The notes under the pieces: generated by a model
The model's database searches: none
Seen by the model: the letters and a program-made list of their open reading frames with translations, nothing else
What the model was told of the DNA's origin: nothing
Assembly: GCF_900116115.1 (NCBI RefSeq)
Contig: NZ_FOZP01000002.1
Span: 208,122 to 272,121, forward strand
Length of the DNA stretch: 64,000 nt
Source: Lutibacter maritimus
GTDB lineage: Bacteria; Bacteroidota; Bacteroidia; Flavobacteriales; Flavobacteriaceae
Direction of reading: 5' to 3'
Position numbers and translations under genes: made by a program
Part shown: in pieces, positions 57,320 to 64,000 of the stretch
Position numbering within the stretch: position 1 is the stretch's first letter
Layout: each line of letters starts with the position of its first letter

Positions 57320-57805
57320 ATGTATAAAGCAGTCAATTTTAAATTAAATGGAGAAGTGGTTTCTGTAGATGTTTTTGGTGATGAAACATTATTAACAGTA
57401 ATTAGAACCTACTTAGACAAAACAGGTACTAAATATGGATGTGGCATTGGGCAATGTGGTGCTTGTACTGTTTTAATAGATAATGAAGCCATCAGATCTT
57501 GTATGATTTTGGTTGAAGATGTTCAAAATAAAGAAATTACAACCATTGAAGGATTAGAATCTAAAAATGGTGATTTACACCCAATTCAAAAAGCATTTGT
57601 AGAATTAGATGCACTACAATGTGGTTTTTGTACACCTGGAATGATATTAAACGCTTATGGTTTATTATTAAAAAATCCAACGCCTACCAGACAAGAAGTG
57701 TTAGATGGAATGGAAGAAAATTTATGCAGATGTGGTTCTTATAATAGAATTATTGATGCTATTTTAAAAGCAGCTAAAGAGTTAAATGAAAAAGTAAAAA
57801 TATGA
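57320..57805 (+). CDS. Molybdenum hydroxylase iron-sulfur subunit (IorA-like)
   Basis: A 161-residue protein with two [2Fe-2S] clusters. The plant-type one has C41, C46, C49 and C61 (CGIGQCGAC). The second has C101 and C104 in QCGFCTPGM and C136 and C138 in CRCGS. This is the small subunit of xanthine-dehydrogenase-family enzymes of the isoquinoline oxidoreductase type, passing electrons from the molybdenum site. It overlaps the large subunit by four bases. Confidence 0.94.
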   Translation: MYKAVNFKLNGEVVSVDVFGDETLLTVIRTYLDKTGTKYGCGIGQCGACTVLIDNEAIRSCMILVEDVQNKEITTIEGLESKNGDLHPIQKAFVELDALQCGFCTPGMILNAYGLLLKNPTPTRQEVLDGMEENLCRCGSYNRIIDAILKAAKELNEKVKI

Positions 57806-59976
57806 AACCTGATAAAATTGACGAGTTATATTTTAGTGATGTTAACCAACCTGTAATTTATGATAGGCGTAAATTTTTAAAAACATTAGGGAAGGGAATT
57901 ATTGTTATTTTTTCTTTAAGTGAATTATCTCTATTACAAGGCTGGAGTCAAACTTCAAACAGCGAAAAAGAGCTAGATTTTAACGCCTACATTCACATAA
58001 AAGAAGATGGTAGAGTGAATTGCTATACAGGTAAAATTGAAATGGGACAAGGTATAATTACCTCCTTAGCTCAAGTTGTTGCAGAAGAATTAGAAGTTTC
58101 AATACAAATGGTAGATATGATTATGGGCGATACCGAATTATGTCCGTATGATGCAGGAACTTGGGGATCATTAACTACCAGATTTGCAGATCCTGTAATT
58201 AGAGCAGCAGCAGCAGCAGCCCGTGAAATATTATTAAAATTTGCTGCTGAAAAATTACAAGAACCTATTGAAAATTTAGTTACTAAAAATGGTGTTATTT
58301 GTGTTTTAAATAACGAAACAACCAAAATAACATATGCTGAACTTACCAAAGGGAAAAAGATTGTTGAAACCTTAAAAAATAAACCTGCAATTAAATCATC
58401 AAAAGATTTTAAAGTAATAGGAAAACCAATAATTAGTACCGATGCTATTGCAAAAGTTACCGGTAAAGCACAATATTCTGGAGATATAAAATTACCTGGA
58501 ATGGTGTATGCTACAGTTATTAGACCAGATGTTTTTGGTTCTAAAAAAATAAGTGTGAATACTGCTGAATTATCAAATTTTGAAGGTGTTGAATTGATTG
58601 AAGATGGCGATTTGGTTGCTGTTGTGCATTCAAATCCAGATGTTGCTAACAAGGCAGCCAGAAAAGTAAAAGTTGTTTGGGATGCTCCAGAGGCACAAGC
58701 AACCGATAAAACAATTTTTGAACATTTAAATAACACTATTACAGATAGTAAAATATTTGAAGAAAAAGGTGATTTAGAAGCTGGGAAAAAAGCTTCAAAA
58801 ACAGTTGTAGAAGCTGAATATTATGATGGTTATAAAGCACATGCCGCAATGGAAACCCATGCTGCAACTTGTTATTTTGAAGGTGATAAATTAATTATTT
58901 GGGCATCTACACAAACACCATTTGGTTTACGTGACCAATTATCAACTGAACTTCATATGCCTTTAGAGAAAGTGCATGTTAAACAAATATTTTTAGGTGG
59001 TGGTTTTGGAGGAAAAATCTATAATCAACAAGCAATTGAAGCCGCTAAAATTGCAAAATCTTGTAATAAACCTGTGCAATTAGTTTGGAGTAGAAGAGAA
59101 GAATTTATGTTTGATAATTTTAGACCTGCTGCTTTAATGAAAGTAAAAGCTGGAGTTGATGAACATGGAAAGCTTCAATTATGGGAATTTGATATTTATT
59201 GCGCTGGAACCAGAGGAACTAAACTTTTTTATGATGTTCCCAATAATAAAACTAGCATGTTTAACGAAAAAAATGTTAGAGGTAATAGTCACACAAGTAA
59301 ATCAGATAGTAAAAGTGTTCATCCCTTTAAAACTGGAGCTTGGAGAGCGCCAGGAAATAATTCAACAACATTTGCACGAGAATCACATTTTGATGTTGTA
59401 GCATTTAAATTTGGTATTGATCCATTAAAGTTTAGGCTCAATAATTTAAATAATGAAAATATGAAAGCTACTTTACAATTAGCTGCAGATACGTTTAATT
59501 GGAAAAGGGCTAAAAAAGATGGTCACGGTTACGGAATTGCTTTAGGTGAAGATGCAGGAACTTGTGTTGCTATTATTGCTGAAGTTCATGTTGATAAAAT
59601 TACGGGAAAAGTAACTCCAATAAACTTAGTTTGCGCTCAAGATATGGGGCAAGTTGTAAATCCACATGGAGCAACGGTGCAAACAGAAGGAGGCTTAACA
59701 ATGGGATTAGGATATGCTTTGTATGAAGATATTGAATTTAATGGAGGAAAAATAAAAGCTCGAAATTTTAATAATTATACTATTACTAAATTTTCTGTTA
59801 CTCCAAAAATCACTTGTGTTTTTATAGATAAAATGGATGCTAAACCGCAAGGTGGAGGAGAACCTGCAATAATTTGTGTTGGTGGCGCCATTGCAAATGC
59901 TGTATTTGATGCTTGTGGCGCAAGAGTATATCAGATGCCATTAACTCCAAATCGTATTTTAGATGCTTTAAAATAG
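57802..59976 (+). CDS. Molybdenum hydroxylase large subunit with Tat signal (IorB-like)
   Basis: A 724-residue molybdopterin-binding subunit of the xanthine dehydrogenase family. A twin-arginine signal (D-RRKFLK at 21-27, then a hydrophobic stretch) leads two molybdopterin-binding domains. GGGFGGK is at about 399 and the catalytic glutamate E687 is in GGGEPAI. The enzyme should be exported with its iron-sulfur partner and hydroxylate an aldehyde or N-heterocycle; the substrate is unknown. No FAD or cytochrome subunit is adjacent. Confidence 0.92.
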   Translation: MKPDKIDELYFSDVNQPVIYDRRKFLKTLGKGIIVIFSLSELSLLQGWSQTSNSEKELDFNAYIHIKEDGRVNCYTGKIEMGQGIITSLAQVVAEELEVSIQMVDMIMGDTELCPYDAGTWGSLTTRFADPVIRAAAAAAREILLKFAAEKLQEPIENLVTKNGVICVLNNETTKITYAELTKGKKIVETLKNKPAIKSSKDFKVIGKPIISTDAIAKVTGKAQYSGDIKLPGMVYATVIRPDVFGSKKISVNTAELSNFEGVELIEDGDLVAVVHSNPDVANKAARKVKVVWDAPEAQATDKTIFEHLNNTITDSKIFEEKGDLEAGKKASKTVVEAEYYDGYKAHAAMETHAATCYFEGDKLIIWASTQTPFGLRDQLSTELHMPLEKVHVKQIFLGGGFGGKIYNQQAIEAAKIAKSCNKPVQLVWSRREEFMFDNFRPAALMKVKAGVDEHGKLQLWEFDIYCAGTRGTKLFYDVPNNKTSMFNEKNVRGNSHTSKSDSKSVHPFKTGAWRAPGNNSTTFARESHFDVVAFKFGIDPLKFRLNNLNNENMKATLQLAADTFNWKRAKKDGHGYGIALGEDAGTCVAIIAEVHVDKITGKVTPINLVCAQDMGQVVNPHGATVQTEGGLTMGLGYALYEDIEFNGGKIKARNFNNYTITKFSVTPKITCVFIDKMDAKPQGGGEPAIICVGGAIANAVFDACGARVYQMPLTPNRILDALK

Positions 59977-60057
59977 AGTATTAATTATGTAATTAGGTTT
60001 GCATAATAATTTATATAAATATAGATTTACTATTTAATTTTTAAAAATAAAGTAGCT

Positions 60058-60065
60058 TAATTTTG
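60058..60065 (+). promoter_or_regulatory. -7 promoter box (TAATTTTG) directly before the thioesterase ATG
   Basis: A perfect TAnnTTTG match that ends two bases before the ATG at 60068. If functional, transcription would start at or just inside the start codon, giving a leaderless message. Confidence 0.45.
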
Positions 60066-60067
60066 AT

Positions 60068-60625
60068 ATGAATAGTACATTTAAGAAACCTGAAGATTCA
60101 GAAATTATATTAACAGAATTAATGTTACCATCGCATTCTAATTTTAGTGGTAAAATTCATGGTGGATTTATTTTATCATTAATGGATAAAGCAGCATTTG
60201 CTTCGGCTTCAAAATTTTCAGGTCAATATTGTGTTACAGCTTCTGTAAATCGGGTAGATTTTTTAAATTCGATTGAAGTAGGTGAGTTGGTTACAATGCG
60301 AGCAAAGGTTAATTATGTGGGGCATTCATCAATGGTTGTTGGAATACGAGTAGAATCGCAAAATATTAGAACAGGAGTTGTAAAACATTGTAATTCGTCA
60401 TATTTTTCTATGGTTGCAAAAGATGAAACTGGCAAAACTGTTCAAGTTCCAGGATTAGTTTTATCAAATTTAAATGATATGCGTCGTTTTTTACGTTCTA
60501 TAAAACATATTAAAATGAGAAATGAGCGTAAATTGGAATTTAGCCGACAAGCTTTTGAGCCAGAAAAATATAAACATGCTTTAAAAGATTACAATGTAAG
60601 AATTGACATTGAAGGATATAAATAA
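60068..60625 (+). CDS. Acyl-CoA thioesterase (hot-dog fold)
   Basis: A 185-residue hot-dog thioesterase that hydrolyses acyl-CoA to free acid and CoA. Family hallmarks are TELMLPSHSNFSGKIHGG and the helix FILSLMDKAAFASASKFSG, then ASVNRVDFLNSIEVGELV. It has a basic C-terminal extension (HIKMRNERKLEFSRQ). The N-terminus homologous to relatives requires the ATG at 60068 despite the adjacent promoter box. Confidence 0.9.
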   Translation: MNSTFKKPEDSEIILTELMLPSHSNFSGKIHGGFILSLMDKAAFASASKFSGQYCVTASVNRVDFLNSIEVGELVTMRAKVNYVGHSSMVVGIRVESQNIRTGVVKHCNSSYFSMVAKDETGKTVQVPGLVLSNLNDMRRFLRSIKHIKMRNERKLEFSRQAFEPEKYKHALKDYNVRIDIEGYK

Positions 60626-60657
60626 AAAAGGGAGCAATTTAATTTGCTCCCTTTTTT
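60624..60657. terminator. Bidirectional terminator between the thioesterase and gltX genes
   Basis: Perfect 14-bp inverted repeat AAAAAAGGGAGCAA / TTGCTCCCTTTTTT between convergent genes, overlapping the thioesterase stop codon. Confidence 0.9.
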
Positions 60658-60658
60658 A

Positions 60659-62188
60659 TTAAAATGTTTTGATAGTTTTTTCTAGTCTAGCAATAGTTTC
60701 TTGTTTGCCAATCATTTCAGCAATATCAAATAGGTGAGGACCTTTCATAGCGCCAACCAAACTTAATCTAAAAGGTTGCATTACTTTTCCAAAACCAATT
60801 TCTTTATTTGTAATCCACTCTTTTACAGTGGTTTCAATTGTTAAAGAGTTGAAATCTTCAATAGATTCTAAAATAGAAATTAATGTTTGCATTAATTCAG
60901 GAGTTTCTTGTTTCCAGTTTTTAGCTACTGCTTTTTCATCGTAAACATTTGGAGTTTGAAAAAAGTAATCGCTTAAATCCCAAAAATCATTTACAAAAGT
61001 TGCACGTTCTTTAATTTGTGACACTACTTTAGTAATATAACTTTTATCTTTTATAATTCCTTTTTCTTTTAAAATATCGGCATATAAATCAGCTAAATCG
61101 TCATCAGATTTTTGCATCATATATTGTTGATTGAACCATTTTGTTTTATCTGGACTAAATTTAGCGCCACTTTTACTAACACGCTCTAAAGTAAATACTT
61201 CCGATAATTGTTGTAAGGTAAAAATTTCTTGTTCAGTTCCAGGATTCCAACCTAATAAAGCTAACATATTTATAAATGCATCAGCAAAATAACCATCTTC
61301 TTTATAACCTCTAGATATTTCATTGGTTTCTTCGTTTTTATATTCTAATGGAAATACCGGAAATCCTAATTTATCACCATCACGTTTGCTTAATTTTCCT
61401 TTACCAATAGGTTTTAAAATTAATGGTAAATGCGCAAATTCTGGTGCTTTCCAACCAAAAGCTTCATATAAAGCAATGTGCAGTGGAACTGATGGTAACC
61501 ATTCTTCACCACGAATTACGTGTGTAATTTCCATTAAATGATCATCAACAATATTTGCTAAATGGTAGGTTGGCATTCCATCACTTTTAAATAAAATTTT
61601 ATCATCTAAAATTTCACGTTTAAAAGTAACTTCACCTCTAATTAAATCGTTAGAAGTAATGGTTTCTTTTTCTCCTTCAATTTCAGGTTTGTACATTTTA
61701 AAACGAACCACATATTTTTCTCCGTTTGCAATACGTTGTTCAACTTCTTCTTTAGATAAAGAAATAGAGTTGGTTAATTTTGATCTGTTATGCCAGTTGT
61801 AAATAAAGGTTTTTCCTTTTTTTTCGTGATCTTCTCTGTGAAAATCTAATTCTTCAGCAGTATCAAAAGCGTAGTAAGCTTTACCTTTAGCTATTAATTC
61901 TTCGGCATATTTTTTATAAATTTCTTTACGTTCTGATTGACGATATGGACCAAATTTTTCATTTTTGTTTGGACCTTCATCAAAAGGAATATTACACCAG
62001 TTTAAGGCATCAATAATATATTGTTCTGCGTTGGCAACGTATCTGGTTTGATCAGTATCTTCTATTCTTAAAATAAAAGTTCCGTTATTTTTTTTTGCAA
62101 ATAAGTAATTAAAAAGTGCGGTTCTTACACCACCAATATGTAAAGGTCCTGTTGGACTTGGAGCAAAGCGTACTCTTACATTCGTCAT
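60659..62188 (-). CDS. gltX: Glutamate-tRNA ligase
   Basis: About 509 residues, class I synthetase. The HIGH-type motif is in APSPTGPLHIGG and the KMSKS-type motif is KLSKRDG (about residue 260). The anticodon-binding C-terminal half is present. It charges tRNA-Glu, and tRNA-Gln where GatCAB is used. The frame can be extended to a TTG at 62197, but ATG at 62188 fits the family start (MTNVRVRFAPSPTG). Confidence 0.96.
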   Translation of the reverse strand: MTNVRVRFAPSPTGPLHIGGVRTALFNYLFAKKNNGTFILRIEDTDQTRYVANAEQYIIDALNWCNIPFDEGPNKNEKFGPYRQSERKEIYKKYAEELIAKGKAYYAFDTAEELDFHREDHEKKGKTFIYNWHNRSKLTNSISLSKEEVEQRIANGEKYVVRFKMYKPEIEGEKETITSNDLIRGEVTFKREILDDKILFKSDGMPTYHLANIVDDHLMEITHVIRGEEWLPSVPLHIALYEAFGWKAPEFAHLPLILKPIGKGKLSKRDGDKLGFPVFPLEYKNEETNEISRGYKEDGYFADAFINMLALLGWNPGTEQEIFTLQQLSEVFTLERVSKSGAKFSPDKTKWFNQQYMMQKSDDDLADLYADILKEKGIIKDKSYITKVVSQIKERATFVNDFWDLSDYFFQTPNVYDEKAVAKNWKQETPELMQTLISILESIEDFNSLTIETTVKEWITNKEIGFGKVMQPFRLSLVGAMKGPHLFDIAEMIGKQETIARLEKTIKTF

Positions 62189-62208
62189 TTTTATCAAGTT
62201 TTAGAGTG

Positions 62209-62216
62209 CAAAGATA
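62209..62216 (-). promoter_or_regulatory. -7 promoter box (TATCTTTG) of gltX
   Basis: CAAAGATA on the plus strand, a perfect TAnnTTTG on the minus strand 21 bases upstream of the ATG at 62188. Confidence 0.62.
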
Positions 62217-62252
62217 ATTTATCAAAAGAAATAGGCATATTTTATTGTAAAA

Positions 62253-62278
62253 AAAAGGCTGCTGAATAGCAACCTTTT
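62253..62278 (-). terminator. Terminator of the small membrane-protein gene
   Basis: Inverted repeat AAAAGGCTGCT / AGCAACCTTTT. The one C-A mismatch on the plus strand becomes a G-U wobble on the minus strand, and a T-run follows in that direction. It lies between the 51-codon gene (62372) and the gltX promoter. Confidence 0.75.
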
Positions 62279-62371
62279 AAAAATCTGCCCAATAAATAGA
62301 TTTTTGTACCCTTTTAAAATTCATAAAAGAATTTGTTTACACAATGGAAGGGGACGTTTCCAATGAATTAC

Positions 62372-62527
62372 TTATAGATGTATTCTTTTTTCAATTTTAA
62401 TTATTGGTCTTGAATCTCCAATTACTTTATTTAATAAGTAAAAATTTAAACTTACTATTATTAAAATGAAAAAACAAAGAGCTATAAATTTGAAGCTTTT
62501 TGAATTGTTGATCTTATTAAATAGCAT
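62372..62527 (-). CDS. Small single-pass membrane protein (51 residues)
   Basis: ATG at 62527, stop at 62374-62372. The peptide starts MLFNKINNSKSFKF, has one hydrophobic helix (about 14-33, IALCFFILIIVSLNFYLL) and a basic tail (KIEKRIHL). A perfect -7 box lies 22 bases upstream and a strand-matched terminator about 95 bases downstream, so it looks like a complete one-gene transcription unit. No homologue is known to me. Its layout resembles the 60-residue membrane protein at 51202, but the sequences are not clearly related. Confidence 0.55.
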   Translation of the reverse strand: MLFNKINNSKSFKFIALCFFILIIVSLNFYLLNKVIGDSRPIIKIEKRIHL

Positions 62528-62549
62528 AATTTAAAGAATTTCTATAAGC

Positions 62550-62557
62550 CAAAAGTA
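62550..62557 (-). promoter_or_regulatory. -7 promoter box (TACTTTTG) of the small membrane-protein gene
   Basis: CAAAAGTA on the plus strand, a perfect TAnnTTTG on the minus strand, 22 bases upstream of the ATG at 62527. No -33 TTTG is clear. Confidence 0.55.
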
Positions 62558-62601
62558 CTTTATATTCTTATAAATTTATTAGGGTAATAACCTTTATTAG
62601 C

Positions 62602-62617
62602 AGGGGAAAAACCCCCT
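62602..62617. promoter_or_regulatory. G/C-tract inverted repeat (AGGGG-N6-CCCCT) in a divergent promoter region
   Basis: AGGGG at 62602-62606 and CCCCT at 62613-62617 form a compact palindrome in an otherwise extremely AT-rich gap. It is about 45 bases from the minus-strand -7 box and about 35 from the possible plus-strand box (TAACTTTA, 62653-62660). The position suits an operator. The T-run after it (62625-62632) also permits a weak hairpin terminator on the plus strand. Confidence 0.5.
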
Positions 62618-62684
62618 AAAAATTATTTTTTTAAATACTTACTTGAAAAGTTTAACTTTATCCGTCTAATTATAATTTTAAAAA

Positions 62685-63074
62685 ATGAGTAAAATTAATT
62701 TTAAAGAAGCGCAAGAGTTAAATCAGAATTTTGTTAAAACGCGCACCAAATCTATTGATATTGCCATAGGTAAGAAAGATGCTATTTCTAGCTGGTTTTC
62801 TTTAGAAGAAATAAAAAATTACATTAGTTATGTTGAAGAACAAGCTAAACTTAAAGATTTAAATGTTAATGGTTTAAGAGTTTATTTTGGCGCATATTCT
62901 AATTCAATTAATAATGTTTCAAAAAAAGGTTTAGCTACCGTTTTTTTTGTACCTACTCAAGCAAAAATTAAATCGGATATTGATGGAGGAGATGAAAATT
63001 CTGATATTATTGATATAGATGCATTGAATGATGGTCAAGTAGGAGATCCGCCTTCAGCTGAATATCCACAGTAA
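62685..63074 (+). CDS. Hypothetical protein, first gene of the sensor operon
   Basis: A 129-residue soluble protein with no signal peptide or membrane helix. It starts MSKINFKEAQELNQNFVKTR and contains KDAISSWFSLEEIKNYISYV. The C-terminus is very acidic (KSDIDGGDENSDIIDIDALN), ending SAEYPQ. I recognise no family. It is followed four bases later by a membrane protein and then a histidine kinase, so it may be part of a sensing unit. Confidence 0.65.
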   Translation: MSKINFKEAQELNQNFVKTRTKSIDIAIGKKDAISSWFSLEEIKNYISYVEEQAKLKDLNVNGLRVYFGAYSNSINNVSKKGLATVFFVPTQAKIKSDIDGGDENSDIIDIDALNDGQVGDPPSAEYPQ

Positions 63075-63078
63075 TATT

Positions 63079-63711
63079 ATGCAAAAATATTTTTTCATTA
63101 TAAATTATCTGATAATTATATTGTTTGGTATATATAATTATCAAAAGATTAAACATTCTTTATCTTTAAAATTGTTCTTATTTTTTTTAGGATATTCTTT
63201 TTTAACTGAAGTTGTTGGAACCGTTTTTGCTTATGAGTTGAGAAAAAATACATCTGTAATTTATAATACTTGGAATGTAGTAAACTTTATATTTTATTCT
63301 TATTTTTTTTATAGCTTATTAAAAGCAAAAATTAAAAAGAAAATTGTGATTTTTTCTCTAATTTTATTTTTGTTGGTATTTATAATTTTGGGGTTGTTTT
63401 ATTTGAATTATACAACTCAAATGTTTAGAAATTTAATAGTTTTTGGTAAATTGTTAATGATAGTTTTTGTATTAATGTATTTTTCAGAATTGCTAAATAG
63501 CAACTTAATAATGAACGTTAAAAAAAACATGTTTTTTTGGATAAGTTTAGGGGTTTTTTTATATGCCATTGGTTTTATTCCAGCTTATATCATAGGTGAA
63601 TTAATTAATTATCGAGGTATATTTAAGTACATAACTTTTATTTTAAACATATTTGTTAGCATTTGTTTTATTACAGGTTTTATGATAAGTAAAAAAGAAT
63701 TTAATGTATAA
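63079..63711 (+). CDS. Multi-pass membrane protein, unknown
   Basis: A 210-residue protein with about six to seven hydrophobic helices spread over its whole length, no signal peptidase site and no motif I can name. It starts MQKYFFIINYLIIILFGIYN. The number of helices recalls 7TM-type sensor modules. It overlaps the next gene, a histidine kinase, by eight bases, and follows the acidic protein by four. The tight packing suggests a membrane sensor feeding that kinase, which is inference. Confidence 0.7.
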   Translation: MQKYFFIINYLIIILFGIYNYQKIKHSLSLKLFLFFLGYSFLTEVVGTVFAYELRKNTSVIYNTWNVVNFIFYSYFFYSLLKAKIKKKIVIFSLILFLLVFIILGLFYLNYTTQMFRNLIVFGKLLMIVFVLMYFSELLNSNLIMNVKKNMFFWISLGVFLYAIGFIPAYIIGELINYRGIFKYITFILNIFVSICFITGFMISKKEFNV

Positions 63712-64000
63712 TTTACAAGAAATTGATATTCTTATTATTGTTACAACTAGTGTTCTTTTAATTTTAAGTTTCACAGTAGTTATTTTCTTTCTTTATTTTC
63801 AAAAGAAAAAGATTGCTTTTATTTTAAATGAAAGAGAAACTCAGCTTCGTTTTGAAGAAGAAATTACCAAATCTAAAATGGAAATTCAAGAACAGGCATT
63901 GCAAAATATTAGTTGGGAAATTCATGACAATGTTGGTCAATTATTATCGGTTGCCAAAATGCAATTAAATATACTTCAAATTGGTTTACCCGAAAATCAA
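63704..64000 (+). CDS. Sensor histidine kinase, DesK/NarX-type (partial, runs off the window)
   Basis: An ATG at 63704 opens a frame of 99 codons to the right edge. One N-terminal membrane helix (about 8-31, DILIIVTTSVLLILSFTVVI) is followed by a coiled coil and a HisKA_3 phospho-acceptor motif in NISWEIHDNVGQLLSVAKMQ. The ATP-binding domain lies beyond the window. It overlaps the preceding membrane-protein gene by eight bases. A LuxR-type response regulator is expected downstream. Confidence 0.88.
   Translation, partial: MYNLQEIDILIIVTTSVLLILSFTVVIFFLYFQKKKIAFILNERETQLRFEEEITKSKMEIQEQALQNISWEIHDNVGQLLSVAKMQLNILQIGLPENQ

Noticed and set aside
58071-58736. Minus-strand frame of 221 residues
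   Set aside because: Lies fully inside the molybdenum hydroxylase gene, whose motifs are intact; no independent motif or promoter.
1-64000. tRNA, rRNA, CRISPR array, insertion sequence or prophage
   Set aside because: No cloverleaf-like conserved stretches, regular repeat-spacer arrays, transposase or phage genes were recognised anywhere in the window.

Overview
The window is a low-GC, gene-dense bacterial chromosome segment that reads as Bacteroidota, class Flavobacteriia. It carries gliding-motility gldH in the flavobacterial order ricT-gldH-PBP1A. It also carries a large secreted protein with a signal peptide ending in FSQ and FG-GAP, HYR-like and PKD repeats. DUF4837 and RimK/RimB-type genes, TPR sensor kinases and many perfect TAnnTTTG (-7) promoter boxes point the same way, and Shine-Dalgarno sequences are generally absent. 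A genus cannot be fixed from the sequence alone. No rRNA, tRNA, CRISPR array or insertion sequence was recognised.

Layout. 1-6850 (minus): the N-terminal part of a giant secreted beta-propeller/HYR/PKD protein that continues off the left edge, then an orphan LuxR-type DNA-binding domain, a NarL-type response regulator and its TPR histidine kinase. 7.1-20.2 kb: asd (minus), then a plus-strand run with U32 protein, ferredoxin, ricT, gldH, PBP1A, acyl-CoA synthetase, exonuclease III, OmpA lipoprotein, LysM transglycosylase and DUF4837 lipoprotein. 20.2-27.4 kb (minus): dinB and two glutamate dehydrogenase paralogues flanking a 1009-residue receiver/PEP-synthase-like protein. 27.6-30.2 kb (plus): pheS, a small unknown gene and a secreted lactonase-like propeller. 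30.2-37.6 kb (minus): secreted propeller, giant PAS hybrid kinase, hemG-like flavodoxin, cold-shock protein and gpsA. 37.7-41.9 kb (plus): flippase, esterase, dut and a membrane histidine kinase. 41.9-52.4 kb (minus): hydroxyacid dehydrogenase, ABC ATPase, aspartoacylase-like protein, RimK, RimB-like protease, recA, SDR, a decayed TetR gene, Nudix, GNAT, CDF exporter, rpiB, a small membrane protein and a lipid kinase. 52.5-64 kb: RNase R, DUF2807 protein, TatA, YbjQ plus SPFH protein (minus), a Tat-exported molybdenum hydroxylase pair, thioesterase, gltX (minus), a small membrane protein (minus), and an uncharacterised operon ending in a truncated histidine kinase.

Most genes are housekeeping: amino-acid and nitrogen metabolism, translation, cell wall, DNA repair. 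The accessory interest lies in: the adhesin with its adjacent two-component system and a duplicated HTH domain; the GDH / receiver-PEP-synthase-like / GDH cassette; the RimK/RimB/aspartoacylase/ABC cassette; a TetR pseudogene remnant; and a divergent region at 62.2-64 kb. That last region has a 51-codon membrane peptide with its own promoter and terminator, a G/C-tract hairpin and an uncharacterised sensor operon. Several start codons were moved because a -7 box overlies the longer open frame.
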